Assembly (NCBI RefSeq): GCF_003148845.1
Contig: NZ_QGHA01000006.1
Coordinates: forward strand, 124,001 to 188,000
From: Mucilaginibacter oryzae
GTDB taxonomy: Bacteria; Bacteroidota; Bacteroidia; Sphingobacteriales; Sphingobacteriaceae
Length of the DNA stretch: 64,000 bases
Direction of reading: 5' to 3'
Position 1 is the stretch's first letter. The number at the start of each line of letters is the position of its first letter. This document shows positions 18,133 to 28,908 of this stretch, piece after piece. The position numbers were made by a program, and so were the translations under genes. The notes beneath the pieces were generated by a model, which was not told where the DNA came from, did no database searches, and saw nothing but the letters and a program-made list of their open reading frames with translations.

Positions 18133-18256
18133 GAATTAGTGAGTTATTGAATTATTGATATTCAAGCCACTTATTCTAAAAAAAGACAAAAATCAAAAAA
18201 TAATTATTGAGGGTGAGTTTTAAAATCATTAATTCACTAACTCGATAATTCAATAA
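18133..18256. repeat. Word-type inverted repeat inside the groES-groEL spacer
   Basis: The 24-base arm at 18133-18156 (GAATTAGTGAGTTATTGAATTATT) is matched, with four mismatches, by the reverse complement of about 18233-18256. The arms enclose some 75 bases and lie just before the groEL ATG. The two arms are built from the same GAATTA/GAGTTA words. It could fold in the groESL mRNA and affect groEL translation. Confidence 0.7.
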
Positions 18257-18265
18257 TTAAAAAAC

Positions 18266-19894
<1,629 letters not shown>

Positions 19895-19897
<3 letters not shown>

Positions 19898-19920
19898 GCC
19901 CCCCGGCCCCTAAAGGGGGT
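19895..19920. repeat. GC-rich half-repeat after groEL
   Basis: The groEL stop codon is followed by GCCCCCCGGCCCCTAAAGGGGGTG, half of the same GC-rich family seen around 11986-12069. Confidence 0.5.
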
Positions 19921-19942
19921 GTATCGGAATCTATATACTTCC

Positions 19943-19974
19943 AAAGCCCTGTATGCAAAAGCATACAGGGCTTT
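19943..19974 (+). terminator. Terminator of groESL
   Basis: AAAGCCCTGTATGC and its exact complement form a 14-bp stem with an AAAA loop, 45 bases past the groEL stop codon. A weak T-rich tail follows (GTGCTTTATT). Confidence 0.85.
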
Positions 19975-20022
19975 GTGCTTTATTACAGGCTTTTATCGTC
20001 ACGCAAAAGTAAACGGACGGTC

Positions 20023-20193
20023 ATTAATCAATCATTTGATTAATTTTCAGTTACTATGCTGTATGTAAAGCATAAATTTGCATAACAAATCTGCTACAGC
20101 GCCCGTTAGGCATAGGATTTGAATAATGCAGGTCATGAAACGTCTATCTCAAAAAACCAAACAAATACAAAGCACCCTGATTGACTGGGTGCT
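20023..20193. other. Spacer with two hairpins and a 32-codon frame
   Basis: In the 365 bases between groEL and mscS, a 9-bp dyad (ATTAATCAA) lies at 20023-20044. A second hairpin, AGCACCC / GGGTGCT, lies at 20171-20193. The second hairpin sits inside a 32-codon plus-strand frame (20135-20233, MKRLSQKTKQIQSTL and onward). The frame shows no recognised family and may not be coding. Confidence 0.3.
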
Positions 20194-20261
20194 GTTTAAA
20201 GGGCCCGAGCTCTTTGTTTCATTATACAGTTAATAGATAATTATTAACTTTACGTTCAGTT

Positions 20262-21053
20262 ATGTTACTGGACGAATACTACACACAATTTCACCACTGG
20301 CTTGTTAACCGCGGCCCCAGTTACTTAGGTGGAATAATCATATTTTTTATTGGTTTATGGTTTATTAAATGGCTCCGCAACCGCCTGAGGATGCGCATGA
20401 CCAGGCGACAGGTGCATTCGTCATTACAGCCATTCTTTTTAAGCCTCACCATCACCGCCTTGTATGTGCTCCTCGTAATCTGGGTGATGAACATTATTGG
20501 CTGGGAAATGACCATTTTCACCACCATTATCGGTGCCTTTTCTGTAGCGGCAGGTTTGGCGTTATCTGGTACGTTTCAAAATTTCGCGGGCGGAGTGCTC
20601 ATCCTGTTGTTAAAACCCTTTGAGATAGATGACAGCATCGTAGCCCAGGGTCAGGACGGTAAAGTGGTATCCATCCAGATGTTTTATACCGTATTGATTA
20701 CGGCAGATAATAAAACGGTGATCATCCCCAACGGTAAACTATTTAACGAGGTAATTGTAAACGTAACACGCGAGGGCCGCCGCCGGCTTGATTTTGAAAT
20801 GCGTGTGGGTTACAGCAACGATATGGAAAAGGCAAAAGCCATCATGCTGCAGGTTGTTAACACCAGTAAAGATATCCTGCATGATCCGGCTTCGCGCGTG
20901 GGCGTTATTAGCCTTGATGCCGATTGCGTGAGGTTTACCGTTAATGTTTGGGTTGATCCGGCCAATTTTTTAGTTGCCAAGATCAATTTGCAGGAAGCTA
21001 TGTTGAAAGAACTGGCAGCAGGCGGCATCAACTTCCCGAAGCCGGGACAGTAA
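20262..21053 (+). CDS. Small-conductance mechanosensitive channel (MscS family)
   Basis: This 263-residue inner-membrane channel protein would relieve turgor during osmotic downshock. Three hydrophobic segments lie at about residues 20-37, 52-76 and 82-107. The pore-lining third helix carries the small-residue pattern GAFSVAAGLALSGTFQNFAGGVLILL, characteristic of MscS TM3. The cytoplasmic beta domain follows (PFEIDDSIVAQGQDGKV, TVIIPNGKLFNEVIVN). It ends shortly after the alpha/beta domain, as is usual for the short MscS class. A -7-like TAACTTTA lies about 15 bases upstream of the ATG. Confidence 0.93.
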   Translation: MLLDEYYTQFHHWLVNRGPSYLGGIIIFFIGLWFIKWLRNRLRMRMTRRQVHSSLQPFFLSLTITALYVLLVIWVMNIIGWEMTIFTTIIGAFSVAAGLALSGTFQNFAGGVLILLLKPFEIDDSIVAQGQDGKVVSIQMFYTVLITADNKTVIIPNGKLFNEVIVNVTREGRRRLDFEMRVGYSNDMEKAKAIMLQVVNTSKDILHDPASRVGVISLDADCVRFTVNVWVDPANFLVAKINLQEAMLKELAAGGINFPKPGQ

Positions 21054-21140
21054 TCAATTGCAAGTTTGCCCCATAGTCACAGGAACACAATATTCCCAGG
21101 TTTATTTAAAGCAAGTAGCCCTTACAGGGCAATTAAGAGG

Positions 21141-22487
21141 CTATATTTTTTGCCTGGCTTTAATCTCTAAGTACCTGTTTATCGTATTCACCGTCAGGTT
21201 TTGCGGCGTACTAAAAATTGTTTGAATGCCATGCGTTGCAAGCTCCTTTACCATTAGCTTTTTATCATGCGCAAACTTTTCGGCAATGGTTTTTATGTAG
21301 ATGCCTTCAACATCAGTTGCGGGTTGTTCGCTTAGTGTTTTAAGTTCGGTATTTTCAAAAAAAACCACCAGCAGCAGGTGAAACCTGGCAATCCGTTTTA
21401 AAAACGGCAGTTGCCGCTGCAAAGCGGGCATACTTTCGTAATTAGTAAAAAAAACCACCAGGCTCCGCTGCTTTATTACCCGGCGTACGGTGGTATAAAG
21501 CGCCTCCATATTGGTTTCCAGGTACCTGGTTTTCTCCTTGTATAAAACCTCCAGTATTTTATTAAGCTGGGTATACTTACTGTCGGCAGGTACTACCGCA
21601 CCAATTTTTTCGGCTACGGTGATTAACCCGGCCTTATCTTCTTTTAGCAAGGCCACGTTTGATAAAACCAGGCTGGCATTAATGGCATAATCCAGCAAAC
21701 TCAAACCCTCAAAAGGCATTTTCATGGCACGCGATTTATCAATTACGCAATACACATGCTGCGATTTTTCGTCGGTGTAGGAGTTAACCATCAGGTCGCC
21801 GCGGCGGGCCGTGGCCTTCCAGTTAATGGTGCGATAATCATCACCAGCAACATAGTTTTTTACCTGCTCAAACTCCATACTATGACCTATGCGTCGTATT
21901 TTCTTGATGCCGATATCGGTAAGGCGGTTGGAGATAGCCATTAACTCGTATTTGCGCATTTGCAAAAACGAAGGATATACTGGTAAAATCTCGGTCTGCT
22001 CAAAATTATAACGACGCGAAACTAAGCCCAGCGGCGATTTTACAAACACCCTGATAAAACCAAACTCATACTCGCCCCGGCGGGTAGGTCTTAACAGATA
22101 AAGGATCTGTTTATGCTCACGCGGTTTCATTGTTGTTTTAAACCAAACATCGCGCTTCTGAAACTGCTCCGGGATCTCGTCGATAATGCCTACAGCTATA
22201 TTGAAAGGATAAAAGTTTTCAATATAGATGGCCAGCTCGTTTTCGTCGCCGTTGCTCAAGCGCTCGGGTGCTACACGTTTGGCAAATACGCCGTTGATCG
22301 TTCGATAAAGCAGTACCAGATCAAGCAATACCAAAACCATAATTACCCAAAACACCAGTTGTGGAATAGCGCCAAGCCATGGAAAAAAGAAACCCAATAC
22401 AAATAGCACCACGCTGCCGGACAGGCAGGCGAAGAGCGTATTGTTTAAAAACAGGTTTTTATAAAATAATCCGATCAGCTTTTTCAC
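21141..22487 (-). CDS. DUF58 domain-containing protein
   Basis: This 448-residue protein has two N-terminal membrane helices (about 16-62). A beta-rich region follows, then the DUF58 signature near residues 205-250 (EQVKNYVAGDDYRTINWKAT, then ARRGDLMVNSYTDE). A von Willebrand A-like stretch (YCVIDKSRAM) comes after it. DUF58 proteins are partners of MoxR AAA+ ATPases and are thought to help assemble or mature membrane or periplasmic complexes. It starts 9 bases after the moxR stop codon, so the two are in one operon. Confidence 0.9.
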   Translation of the reverse strand: MKKLIGLFYKNLFLNNTLFACLSGSVVLFVLGFFFPWLGAIPQLVFWVIMVLVLLDLVLLYRTINGVFAKRVAPERLSNGDENELAIYIENFYPFNIAVGIIDEIPEQFQKRDVWFKTTMKPREHKQILYLLRPTRRGEYEFGFIRVFVKSPLGLVSRRYNFEQTEILPVYPSFLQMRKYELMAISNRLTDIGIKKIRRIGHSMEFEQVKNYVAGDDYRTINWKATARRGDLMVNSYTDEKSQHVYCVIDKSRAMKMPFEGLSLLDYAINASLVLSNVALLKEDKAGLITVAEKIGAVVPADSKYTQLNKILEVLYKEKTRYLETNMEALYTTVRRVIKQRSLVVFFTNYESMPALQRQLPFLKRIARFHLLLVVFFENTELKTLSEQPATDVEGIYIKTIAEKFAHDKKLMVKELATHGIQTIFSTPQNLTVNTINRYLEIKARQKI

Positions 22488-22496
22488 AGCAGCGTA

Positions 22497-23474
22497 TTAG
22501 CGTGGAACTTCAATTTTTTGTATGATCTGAGATATCACTTCATCAGGTGTTACCCCTTCCATTTCTTTGTCGGGTGTAAGGATAATGCGGTGCCTCAATA
22601 CCGGTGCGGCTACATAAATAATATCTTCAGGCGTTGCAAAATCCCTGCCTTTAATTGCGGCAAGCGCTTTAGCCGCGATAATAATAGCCAGCGAAGCCCT
22701 TGGCGATGCGCCAAGCTGTACCGATTTACTGTTACGGGTTTCGTAAACTATTTTGGCAGCAAACTCAAGCAACTTGGGTTCAACATGTAAAGCACGTACC
22801 TGCTGCCTTATTTCTTTAATATCGGCAGATGACAATACCGGCTTAACCAGGCTTAACTGATCAGCAGTTTTTTGCTGGTGTTGTCGGGTAACGATGGCAA
22901 TCTCCTCCTCAAGCGTTGGATATTTGATCTCTATCTTAAATAAAAACCTATCCAGCTGTGCTTCCGGCAAGCGATAAGTACCCTCCTGCTCAACCGGGTT
23001 TTGAGTAGCCAGTACGGTAAACGGCTCTTCCAATTTATAGCTATTACCATCAATGGTAAGCTGACGCTCTTCCATTACCTCAAACAAAGCCGACTGTGTT
23101 TTGGCAGGAGCTCGGTTTATCTCATCGATTAAAATAATATTACCAAAAATCGGCCCGCGCTTAAACTCAAATTCAGTTGTCTTAGGATTGAAAACCGAGG
23201 TACCCAAAATATCCGAAGGCATCAAATCTGGCGTAAACTGGATACGCGAGTAACCGGCATCAATAGCTTTGGCAATCAATTTTGCTGTAAGCGTTTTGGC
23301 AACACCAGGAACACCTTCTATCAGGATATGCCCATCGGCCAAAATACCAGCTATTAATAAATCAATAGATTCATGCTGGCCTACGATGATCTGGGCAAGG
23401 GTTGCCTTTATTTGTTCAACCGCGGTATGCAGTTTACCAAGATCAGTGCGTTGTTCAAAAAATTCGTTTTCCAT
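22497..23474 (-). CDS. MoxR family AAA+ ATPase
   Basis: This 325-residue chaperone-like ATPase has Walker A GVPGVAKT at residues 54-61 and Walker B ILIDEINRAPAKTQSALFEVMEE at about 114-136. Sensor 1 lies within LATQNPVEQEGTYRLPEAQLDRFLF. The C-terminal lid helices contain RASLAIIIAAKALAAIKGRDF. MoxR proteins act with DUF58 and vWA proteins. It sits 3 bases downstream of the DUF4350 gene and 9 bases before DUF58, in the classic cluster order. Confidence 0.95.
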   Translation of the reverse strand: MENEFFEQRTDLGKLHTAVEQIKATLAQIIVGQHESIDLLIAGILADGHILIEGVPGVAKTLTAKLIAKAIDAGYSRIQFTPDLMPSDILGTSVFNPKTTEFEFKRGPIFGNIILIDEINRAPAKTQSALFEVMEERQLTIDGNSYKLEEPFTVLATQNPVEQEGTYRLPEAQLDRFLFKIEIKYPTLEEEIAIVTRQHQQKTADQLSLVKPVLSSADIKEIRQQVRALHVEPKLLEFAAKIVYETRNSKSVQLGASPRASLAIIIAAKALAAIKGRDFATPEDIIYVAAPVLRHRIILTPDKEMEGVTPDEVISQIIQKIEVPR

Positions 23475-23477
23475 GTT

Positions 23478-24653
23478 TTACCTGGATTGTATATAAAATT
23501 GCTCAATAAGTTGGTTCAGTTTAATAAGCTCATGATCGGTAATTTGCTCATGAGTGGTGGCAAAGCTCAAGGCTGTAGTTAAATTTTGTGCAAGCGTTAA
23601 AGAGATACCGCTTTTTTTGACAAGCGTTTCGGTAAACTCCCCATCAAGTGCATTGGTTTTCAAGGCATACCTATCTCTCATGTAGCTTAACAGGTAAATA
23701 GCCTTTTTATGGGCTATATCGGTATTATCCCGCTTTTCATAATATACCTGGCCTACAACGGTCACAAAATCTACAGTAGAGTTTTTTAAAGGTTCAACAA
23801 CCGGAATTATCCTTTGACGGCGTTTTATCTCATACAAAACAAAAAACGCCATGCTGAAAAACGCCAGGTAAAAGGCCCAACGTAAGGCCGGATTACGTAA
23901 AAACACGCGCATGGTTGTTTCATCTTCCGACCGGCCAAGGGTATAGTACTGGTCCCATATTAAAGTTTTACCATTTTTAACATATGATAGTGCTTTGGCC
24001 GCATAGTCCATACCGCCACTGGTTAGCAAACTGTAATTGGTAAACATAAGCGGGTTGGCATTTAAATAAAGGTGCCCTTTCCCAATGTTGTACTCTATAA
24101 AATTAGCCTTATGTTCGGTATTTTTTCCCAGCACAAGCGCTTTGCCAGTATCAATTTTACTGAAATAACCGGTGTTTGTCCCCTTATCTGATGTGTAAAG
24201 CCGGGTGGTATCGATTTTAGGATTTGAAAAGCGGATACCTATCGCGGCCTGATTAATAAATACCGACTGCGTTTGTAGTTTAAAATTTTTTCCCAATTCT
24301 TCGCCAAAGTACGATGCCGCAATAAACACATCATTACCTTCATTAACAAACTTCCGTAGTTTGGCATAATCGTACTCATTAAGGTTTATAGAGTTGCAGA
24401 TTATAAGATAAGCGCCATGCTTTATACCATGATCATTGATCACATTGTAAAGCGGCTCGCGGTAGGTTTGAACACTACTCCCCGGAAATAAATCATTAAT
24501 ACGGTTGTATAAAATGTAAGTACCAAAAGGGATTTTATCGTTTATATCCAACGACTCTTTCCAATCGATGCCTTTGGGCCTGTTATATTGGGCAATAAGA
24601 TAAATAATCATTAAGCTGCCCAATGCTATAAGGTAAATCCTTAAACTCTTCAT
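23478..24653 (-). CDS. DUF4350 domain-containing membrane protein
   Basis: This 391-residue protein starts with one N-terminal helix (about 5-22). A periplasmic domain resembling DUF4350 (SLDINDKIPFGTYILYNRINDLFPGS) follows, then a second helix near residues 262-283 and a cytoplasmic tail. Its start overlaps the DUF4129 stop codon by 4 bases, and the next gene is moxR. The function is unknown. In Bacteroidota such genes regularly accompany MoxR/DUF58, so a shared membrane process is inferred. Confidence 0.85.
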   Translation of the reverse strand: MKSLRIYLIALGSLMIIYLIAQYNRPKGIDWKESLDINDKIPFGTYILYNRINDLFPGSSVQTYREPLYNVINDHGIKHGAYLIICNSINLNEYDYAKLRKFVNEGNDVFIAASYFGEELGKNFKLQTQSVFINQAAIGIRFSNPKIDTTRLYTSDKGTNTGYFSKIDTGKALVLGKNTEHKANFIEYNIGKGHLYLNANPLMFTNYSLLTSGGMDYAAKALSYVKNGKTLIWDQYYTLGRSEDETTMRVFLRNPALRWAFYLAFFSMAFFVLYEIKRRQRIIPVVEPLKNSTVDFVTVVGQVYYEKRDNTDIAHKKAIYLLSYMRDRYALKTNALDGEFTETLVKKSGISLTLAQNLTTALSFATTHEQITDHELIKLNQLIEQFYIQSR

Positions 24654-25411
24654 GACAGGCTTTGTTTAAATTCCTGAAAAATGTTATTTATCCGTTGGTA
24701 CGATTGCCCATCTATCGGAAAATCGCCATACCAAACATATTCAAACTGCCGGGTAACCATTGTAAACTGCTCACGCTGCGTAGTGTTATTCAGTTCATTA
24801 ATATAGGCTGTATTGGTTTTTCCAATTTTCCAGTTTATCAGGCCCCGATCACTTAGCTGTTTAAGGCTTCGCAGATAGAGTAAACGCACTGCGAGGCGGT
24901 AATTTTTGTTAGCTAAAGCTTCATCTATCGCCGCATCAAAACTTATTTCATGAATATTTTCAGCCGATTCTGCGTAAGGCACGGGTGTACTTTTAGGTTG
25001 CTTTTTTAACAAATGAGGAAAGCCTATTCCTAATAATTTAAAAACACAGTAAATTACAGCTACTACAGCCAGCCCCAGAATAACATACTTAAAAACAAAC
25101 ACCGCATTTTGGCCCCCGCGAACGCTGCCAAACAATTTTTGAAATACTTCAGCAACCATACTCCAAAAGGATTGCCATAAATGCCATATCCATGCCCAAA
25201 AGCGGTCCCACCAACTTACACCAGCTTTAGTTATATGATAGTTAAAATCTTTATCGCTTCTATACTTATCAATCGCAGCATCGTTAAAATGCCTTATTGA
25301 TACGTTGGCCGTATCTGCTTTTATAATTGCAGGTAGTTTTTTAACAGCTGCCGCAACCTCCTTAACAGCCGGAGTGCTTCCCTTATGCGAAATATTTAAT
25401 GATTTAAGCAT
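24650..25411 (-). CDS. DUF4129 domain-containing protein
   Basis: This 253-residue protein has a hydrophilic N-terminal part and a tryptophan-rich amphipathic region (WWDRFWAWIWHLWQSFW, about 67-83). A membrane helix follows at about 108-130 (VILGLAVVAVIYCVFKLLGIG). The C-terminal cytoplasmic DUF4129 helices read AIDEALANKNYRLAVRLLYLRSLKQL, then FEYVWYGDFPIDGQSYQRI. It overlaps the DUF4350 gene by 4 bases and is part of the MoxR/DUF58 operon. Confidence 0.85.
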   Translation of the reverse strand: MLKSLNISHKGSTPAVKEVAAAVKKLPAIIKADTANVSIRHFNDAAIDKYRSDKDFNYHITKAGVSWWDRFWAWIWHLWQSFWSMVAEVFQKLFGSVRGGQNAVFVFKYVILGLAVVAVIYCVFKLLGIGFPHLLKKQPKSTPVPYAESAENIHEISFDAAIDEALANKNYRLAVRLLYLRSLKQLSDRGLINWKIGKTNTAYINELNNTTQREQFTMVTRQFEYVWYGDFPIDGQSYQRINNIFQEFKQSLS

Positions 25412-25420
25412 TGCCGATTG

Positions 25421-26266
25421 TTAGTATTGCTCGGTAGGAAACTGATCTGCAGGTGAATTATGCTTACCAAAAGTTCTGATCCTGCTTATCAGGCTATTTG
25501 ATTCTTTGTACTCGATTAAGCTGAAATAAACCAGTGTTATTGCAATAACGGGTAATAACCACAAAAATTGACAAATATGTTCAATAACAGATTCTATCCA
25601 TGAAAATGTAGTGTTGTAATAGGTGCCGGTTAGCCATTGACTGCCATCGTAAAATATAATTGCCGGTATAAACAATACCATTGCAATAATAACAACCAAA
25701 ACACTCATAAGCAGTAGTACACCAAATACAAACCACCAGTTATCTTTAATAATTTTGAACGCTTTCCTTGTGGCATATTCTGCGTTGCCATTTTCTATCA
25801 CCATTATAGGTACAACAAGGCCAAATATCGGAGCGAGATATACAAAGGGGAAAAAGCAGAAAAAAAATGATATGATCAATGCTATACTCAACAATATCTG
25901 CGTTCCTAAAACCCTAAAAAAGTAATACTTAAAATATTCCCAAACTTCAACTACTGTAACCGGCTGATTACCATTTTGCTGGTAAACAGCCAAATAACTG
26001 ATAACTGTTAAGGTAAGGGCGGCGTAATTAACCTGTTCAAAAAGAAATTTTAAAACTCCCCAAAAAGAAAAAAATGAAAAGCCACCCTCTTCTGCGCCCC
26101 GCCAGCCGGCCAGCACCGTTATCAGTGTAGCGGTTAGGGCAAATAACCCGCATATTACAATGTATGCCTTAAAAAGAGGTTTGAAATTTTGCCGGATAAT
26201 AACAAACGTATCACCGATAATATCGCCAAAATCACGAGCCTTGTTCAGTTCAATATTCTCCTTCAT
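25421..26266 (-). CDS. Hypothetical polytopic membrane protein of the MoxR cluster
   Basis: This 281-residue protein has about six hydrophobic segments. Key stretches are FKPLFKAYIVICGLFALTA, FCFFPFVYLAPIFGLVVPIMVIEN and FVFGVLLLMSVLVVIIAMV. It resembles the membrane domain found in glycerophosphodiester phosphodiesterase-like proteins, but no motif is decisive. The start MKENIELNKARDFG (26266) is preferred over the ATG at 26281 because it shortens the overlap with the SpoIIM-like gene, although 17 bases still overlap. It lies in the same leftward operon. Confidence 0.7.
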   Translation of the reverse strand: MKENIELNKARDFGDIIGDTFVIIRQNFKPLFKAYIVICGLFALTATLITVLAGWRGAEEGGFSFFSFWGVLKFLFEQVNYAALTLTVISYLAVYQQNGNQPVTVVEVWEYFKYYFFRVLGTQILLSIALIISFFFCFFPFVYLAPIFGLVVPIMVIENGNAEYATRKAFKIIKDNWWFVFGVLLLMSVLVVIIAMVLFIPAIIFYDGSQWLTGTYYNTTFSWIESVIEHICQFLWLLPVIAITLVYFSLIEYKESNSLISRIRTFGKHNSPADQFPTEQY

Positions 26267-27224
26267 TGCTGGTTTCAACAATTTTTAAACGATGTGATAA
26301 GTATGTAGGATAGACCACAACATACCAGATTATAAACAAAAACGATCCTGCTAAAATGGAGCAGCTAAGCCATAACGACATTTCGGTATGGCGGGTTATA
26401 AAACTCTCAAAAACGGCCGCGGTAACCACAATGGGCGAGATGCCAAGCATTATTTTAAGCCCGTCACGGGCTCCTCTTTTTAATGATACCGCCCTGCTAT
26501 AGGTTTTGGGAAACAACATGCTGTTACCCAATATCAACCCGGCGGCACCTGCCAGTATAATGGTCGAGATCTCGAGTGTGCCATGGATCCAGATCACCAA
26601 AACCGATTGCATGCCCAAACCTTTGGCAATAAAAAGGTATTGAAAACAGCCAACCATAAGGCCGTTCCTAAATAAATTCAGCAATGTACCTGCAGATAAG
26701 GTAATCCCCAACACAAAAGTAATGGCCGTTACTGTAAGGTTGTTTTTCGCTATCATCCAAAACATGATAAATTCGTTCTGGCTTTTGTAAACACCAAACG
26801 GATCGCCCTTGCTAATGTTTTCGTTAGTCATGTTCACATAATCGTCAGAAAGTACCAGCCTGATAAATGTACGATCATACTTAGCCGACAAGATACCGAT
26901 GAGAAAAAATGTAATAAAAAAAGCAAACGAATACAGTATTTGCATCCGGTATTGGTTAAACAGCAAAGGGAGTTCAGTTTTCCAAAAAAACACAAACCTA
27001 TTGGTCTTTTCTTTCTTGTTTTTATAAATAGATTGATGAAAGCCAGCGGCAAGACCATTCAAATACAGTGTAGTTTTTGATTTTGGATAAAATGTTTTTG
27101 AATAAGCCAGGTCGTCGGTAATGGTTATAAAACGCTCTGCAATATCATCCGGGTCTTTAGCAGGCTCGGTTTCATAACTCTTCCATTTATCGGCGTTCTG
27201 TTTTATAAATAATGGCTCGCGCAT
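26250..27224 (-). CDS. Stage II sporulation protein M (SpoIIM) family membrane protein
   Basis: This 324-residue polytopic protein has five or six helices after an N-terminal cytoplasmic region (MREPLFIKQNADKWKSYE). Family landmarks are NEFIMFWMIAKNNLTVTAITFVLG and the loop GLGMQSVLVIWIHGTLEIS. The second contains the HGxxE motif typical of SpoIIM/DUF95 proteins. Non-spore-formers keep this protein next to RDD and MoxR genes. It is the first gene of the leftward cluster and is divergent from the RDD gene. Confidence 0.88.
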   Translation of the reverse strand: MREPLFIKQNADKWKSYETEPAKDPDDIAERFITITDDLAYSKTFYPKSKTTLYLNGLAAGFHQSIYKNKKEKTNRFVFFWKTELPLLFNQYRMQILYSFAFFITFFLIGILSAKYDRTFIRLVLSDDYVNMTNENISKGDPFGVYKSQNEFIMFWMIAKNNLTVTAITFVLGITLSAGTLLNLFRNGLMVGCFQYLFIAKGLGMQSVLVIWIHGTLEISTIILAGAAGLILGNSMLFPKTYSRAVSLKRGARDGLKIMLGISPIVVTAAVFESFITRHTEMSLWLSCSILAGSFLFIIWYVVVYPTYLSHRLKIVETSNEGEY

Positions 27225-27310
27225 GTGAAAGGCTCAGTAATTTTCTGTTAAAATAGCAACAATATTTGATGTACACATAAAAGAATTGAATTGTTATTTA
27301 TATTTATTGC

Positions 27311-28060
27311 ATGCAAACTATAAAAATCCGAACCTCACAAAACATTGAAATTGATTACGAAGTAGCTAACCTTGGAGATCGTATTTTAGCCCGACTGGTT
27401 GATATGGTGCTTTTAGTTGGCGTTGCCTACGTTGTTTTTATACCTGTTACTTTAATTTATTCTACCGTTCTGGAGCGGGAAGATCTTCCCGTAGCGATGA
27501 TTGTGGCCATCGTAGTATACACACTTATAAGCGTTTTTTATGATCTCATTGCCGAAATGTATTTTAACGGACAAAGCGTTGGTAAACGCGCATTAAGAGT
27601 TCGGGTAATAGATCTCAGCGGTGCAAGACCTACCGCAAGCCAGTTTCTTTTAAGATGGGTATTCAGATTGGTCGATTTTATCATAACGCTTGGCATTGGG
27701 GCAGTGATAGCCGTTGCCGTATCAGAAAAAAAACAACGTATTGGCGATATGGTTGCCGGAACAACCGTAGTCAAAACTCAGCCCAAAGCACAATTGAAAG
27801 ATTTATTTTTCGCGCCGGTGGATGAAAGTTATGAACCTGTTTTTTCTGAAGTAAGCATGCTTCATGATGATGATGTAACCTTAATATATGAAGTGCTGCA
27901 CAATTTCAGCATGACAGGCAATAATTTGCTGGTTTATGAAATGGCTATGAAAACCAAAGACCACCTAGGAGTGAGTATCCCAGCCAACATGAACGACTTT
28001 GAATTTTTACAAGTAATAGTTAAAGATTACAGCTACATAACCTCCCTTAACAGCATTTAA
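27311..28060 (+). CDS. RDD family membrane protein
   Basis: This 249-residue protein begins with a short strand (IKIRTSQNIEIDYEVANLGDRILARLVDMVLL) containing the R-D-D family pattern. Helices lie at about 33-53, 63-82 and 118-138. The NGQSVGKRALRVRVID motif lies between them, and a soluble C-terminal region of about 95 residues follows. RDD proteins are proposed to act in ion or solute transport. Here the divergent position to SpoIIM and the MoxR cluster suggests joint function. Its stop codon overlaps that of the convergent DUF2752 gene by 2 bases. Confidence 0.88.
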   Translation: MQTIKIRTSQNIEIDYEVANLGDRILARLVDMVLLVGVAYVVFIPVTLIYSTVLEREDLPVAMIVAIVVYTLISVFYDLIAEMYFNGQSVGKRALRVRVIDLSGARPTASQFLLRWVFRLVDFIITLGIGAVIAVAVSEKKQRIGDMVAGTTVVKTQPKAQLKDLFFAPVDESYEPVFSEVSMLHDDDVTLIYEVLHNFSMTGNNLLVYEMAMKTKDHLGVSIPANMNDFEFLQVIVKDYSYITSLNSI

Positions 28061-28362
28061 TAATTGAACAGCTTATACAGTTTAATAACGTATGAAACTA
28101 TAATAATGCTCAATGTTATGCTATAAAATGCTTTCTTAAGTATCTGTGTTTTATTAAAACGATACCTTTTAGAGAGGATCACAAAAAGAGCGGTTACCAA
28201 TACGGCTATACAGGCCGGATAATATTTAAAACTGTTATATATTTCCCCTTTTAACAACGCAATAACGGCTCTTTGCATACCGCAACCCGGGCAGTCAATC
28301 CCGGTTAATTTTTTAAAAGGACAAGTAATTAAATGATTTTGCAGCCATCTGACGATGTTCAA
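28057..28362 (-). CDS. DUF2752 domain-containing membrane protein
   Basis: The core CPFKKLTGIDCPGCGMQRAVIALLKG is the DUF2752 signature, with its CPxCG-like pair. Two hydrophobic helices follow. The open frame extends upstream to an ATG at 28497, but that part overlaps the DUF805 gene by about 100 bases and looks unlike the family. A TTG start at 28362 (giving LNIVRWLQNHLITCP) aligns better with family members of about 100 residues. The start is therefore inferred. The function is unknown. It follows DUF805 on the same strand. Confidence 0.8.
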   Translation of the reverse strand: MNIVRWLQNHLITCPFKKLTGIDCPGCGMQRAVIALLKGEIYNSFKYYPACIAVLVTALFVILSKRYRFNKTQILKKAFYSITLSIIIVSYVIKLYKLFNY

Positions 28363-28393
28363 ATAGCTGCAAAATGCATTAATAGCGGTCAAC

Positions 28394-28771
28394 TTATTGA
28401 GGAGAATTATAATTAACAGGTCGTTCGTAATCACCGGCGCCAAAACCAGTCCTGTTTTTAGGATCCGGACCATATTGATTTTCACCGGGAGTGCCATCTG
28501 TACAAGCCAAAATCAAGTTGTAAATAGGGATAAGAATGAACCAACCGCTTTTGCCAACATCATGCATTCTTCTCACACCAACCGCAATACTTGGTATCAA
28601 TATGGCCAAAGAGTAAATGTTGCTCAATAACGGAAATTTCAAAAATACGCCAACAAAGCTTAATATCATTGAAAAGATGACGTTAAACAATGCGAAATAC
28701 CAATACTCGCTACGCCTTGCGCGGCCACTAAACAGTGCATAATTTTTTAGTACTTCAATGTAATAGTTCAT
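28394..28771 (-). CDS. DUF805 family membrane protein
   Basis: This 125-residue protein opens MNYYIEVLKNYALFSGRARRSEYWYFALFN, the DUF805 signature. Helices lie at about 26-46 and 50-66. The conserved VGVRRMHDVGKSGWFILIPIYNLIL region follows. The tail is rich in polar residues with GENQYGPDPKN. These inner-membrane proteins have no firm function. It is upstream of, and probably co-transcribed with, DUF2752. Confidence 0.9.
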   Translation of the reverse strand: MNYYIEVLKNYALFSGRARRSEYWYFALFNVIFSMILSFVGVFLKFPLLSNIYSLAILIPSIAVGVRRMHDVGKSGWFILIPIYNLILACTDGTPGENQYGPDPKNRTGFGAGDYERPVNYNSPQ

Positions 28772-28908
28772 GGTTTGTTTTTTTTAAGGTTTGAGTTTAC
28801 GTGTAAATAAGTTCATCGCAAATTAGAAAATATTTCAATCAAAACTTTAATTCACAACGTATTTATTATACAGCAGGCAATTGTAAATTATAGTTAATTT
28901 TAACCCCG

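Noticed and set aside
28363..28497. Upstream extension of the DUF2752 frame
   Set aside because: It overlaps DUF805 coding sequence, and the extra residues are unlike the family.
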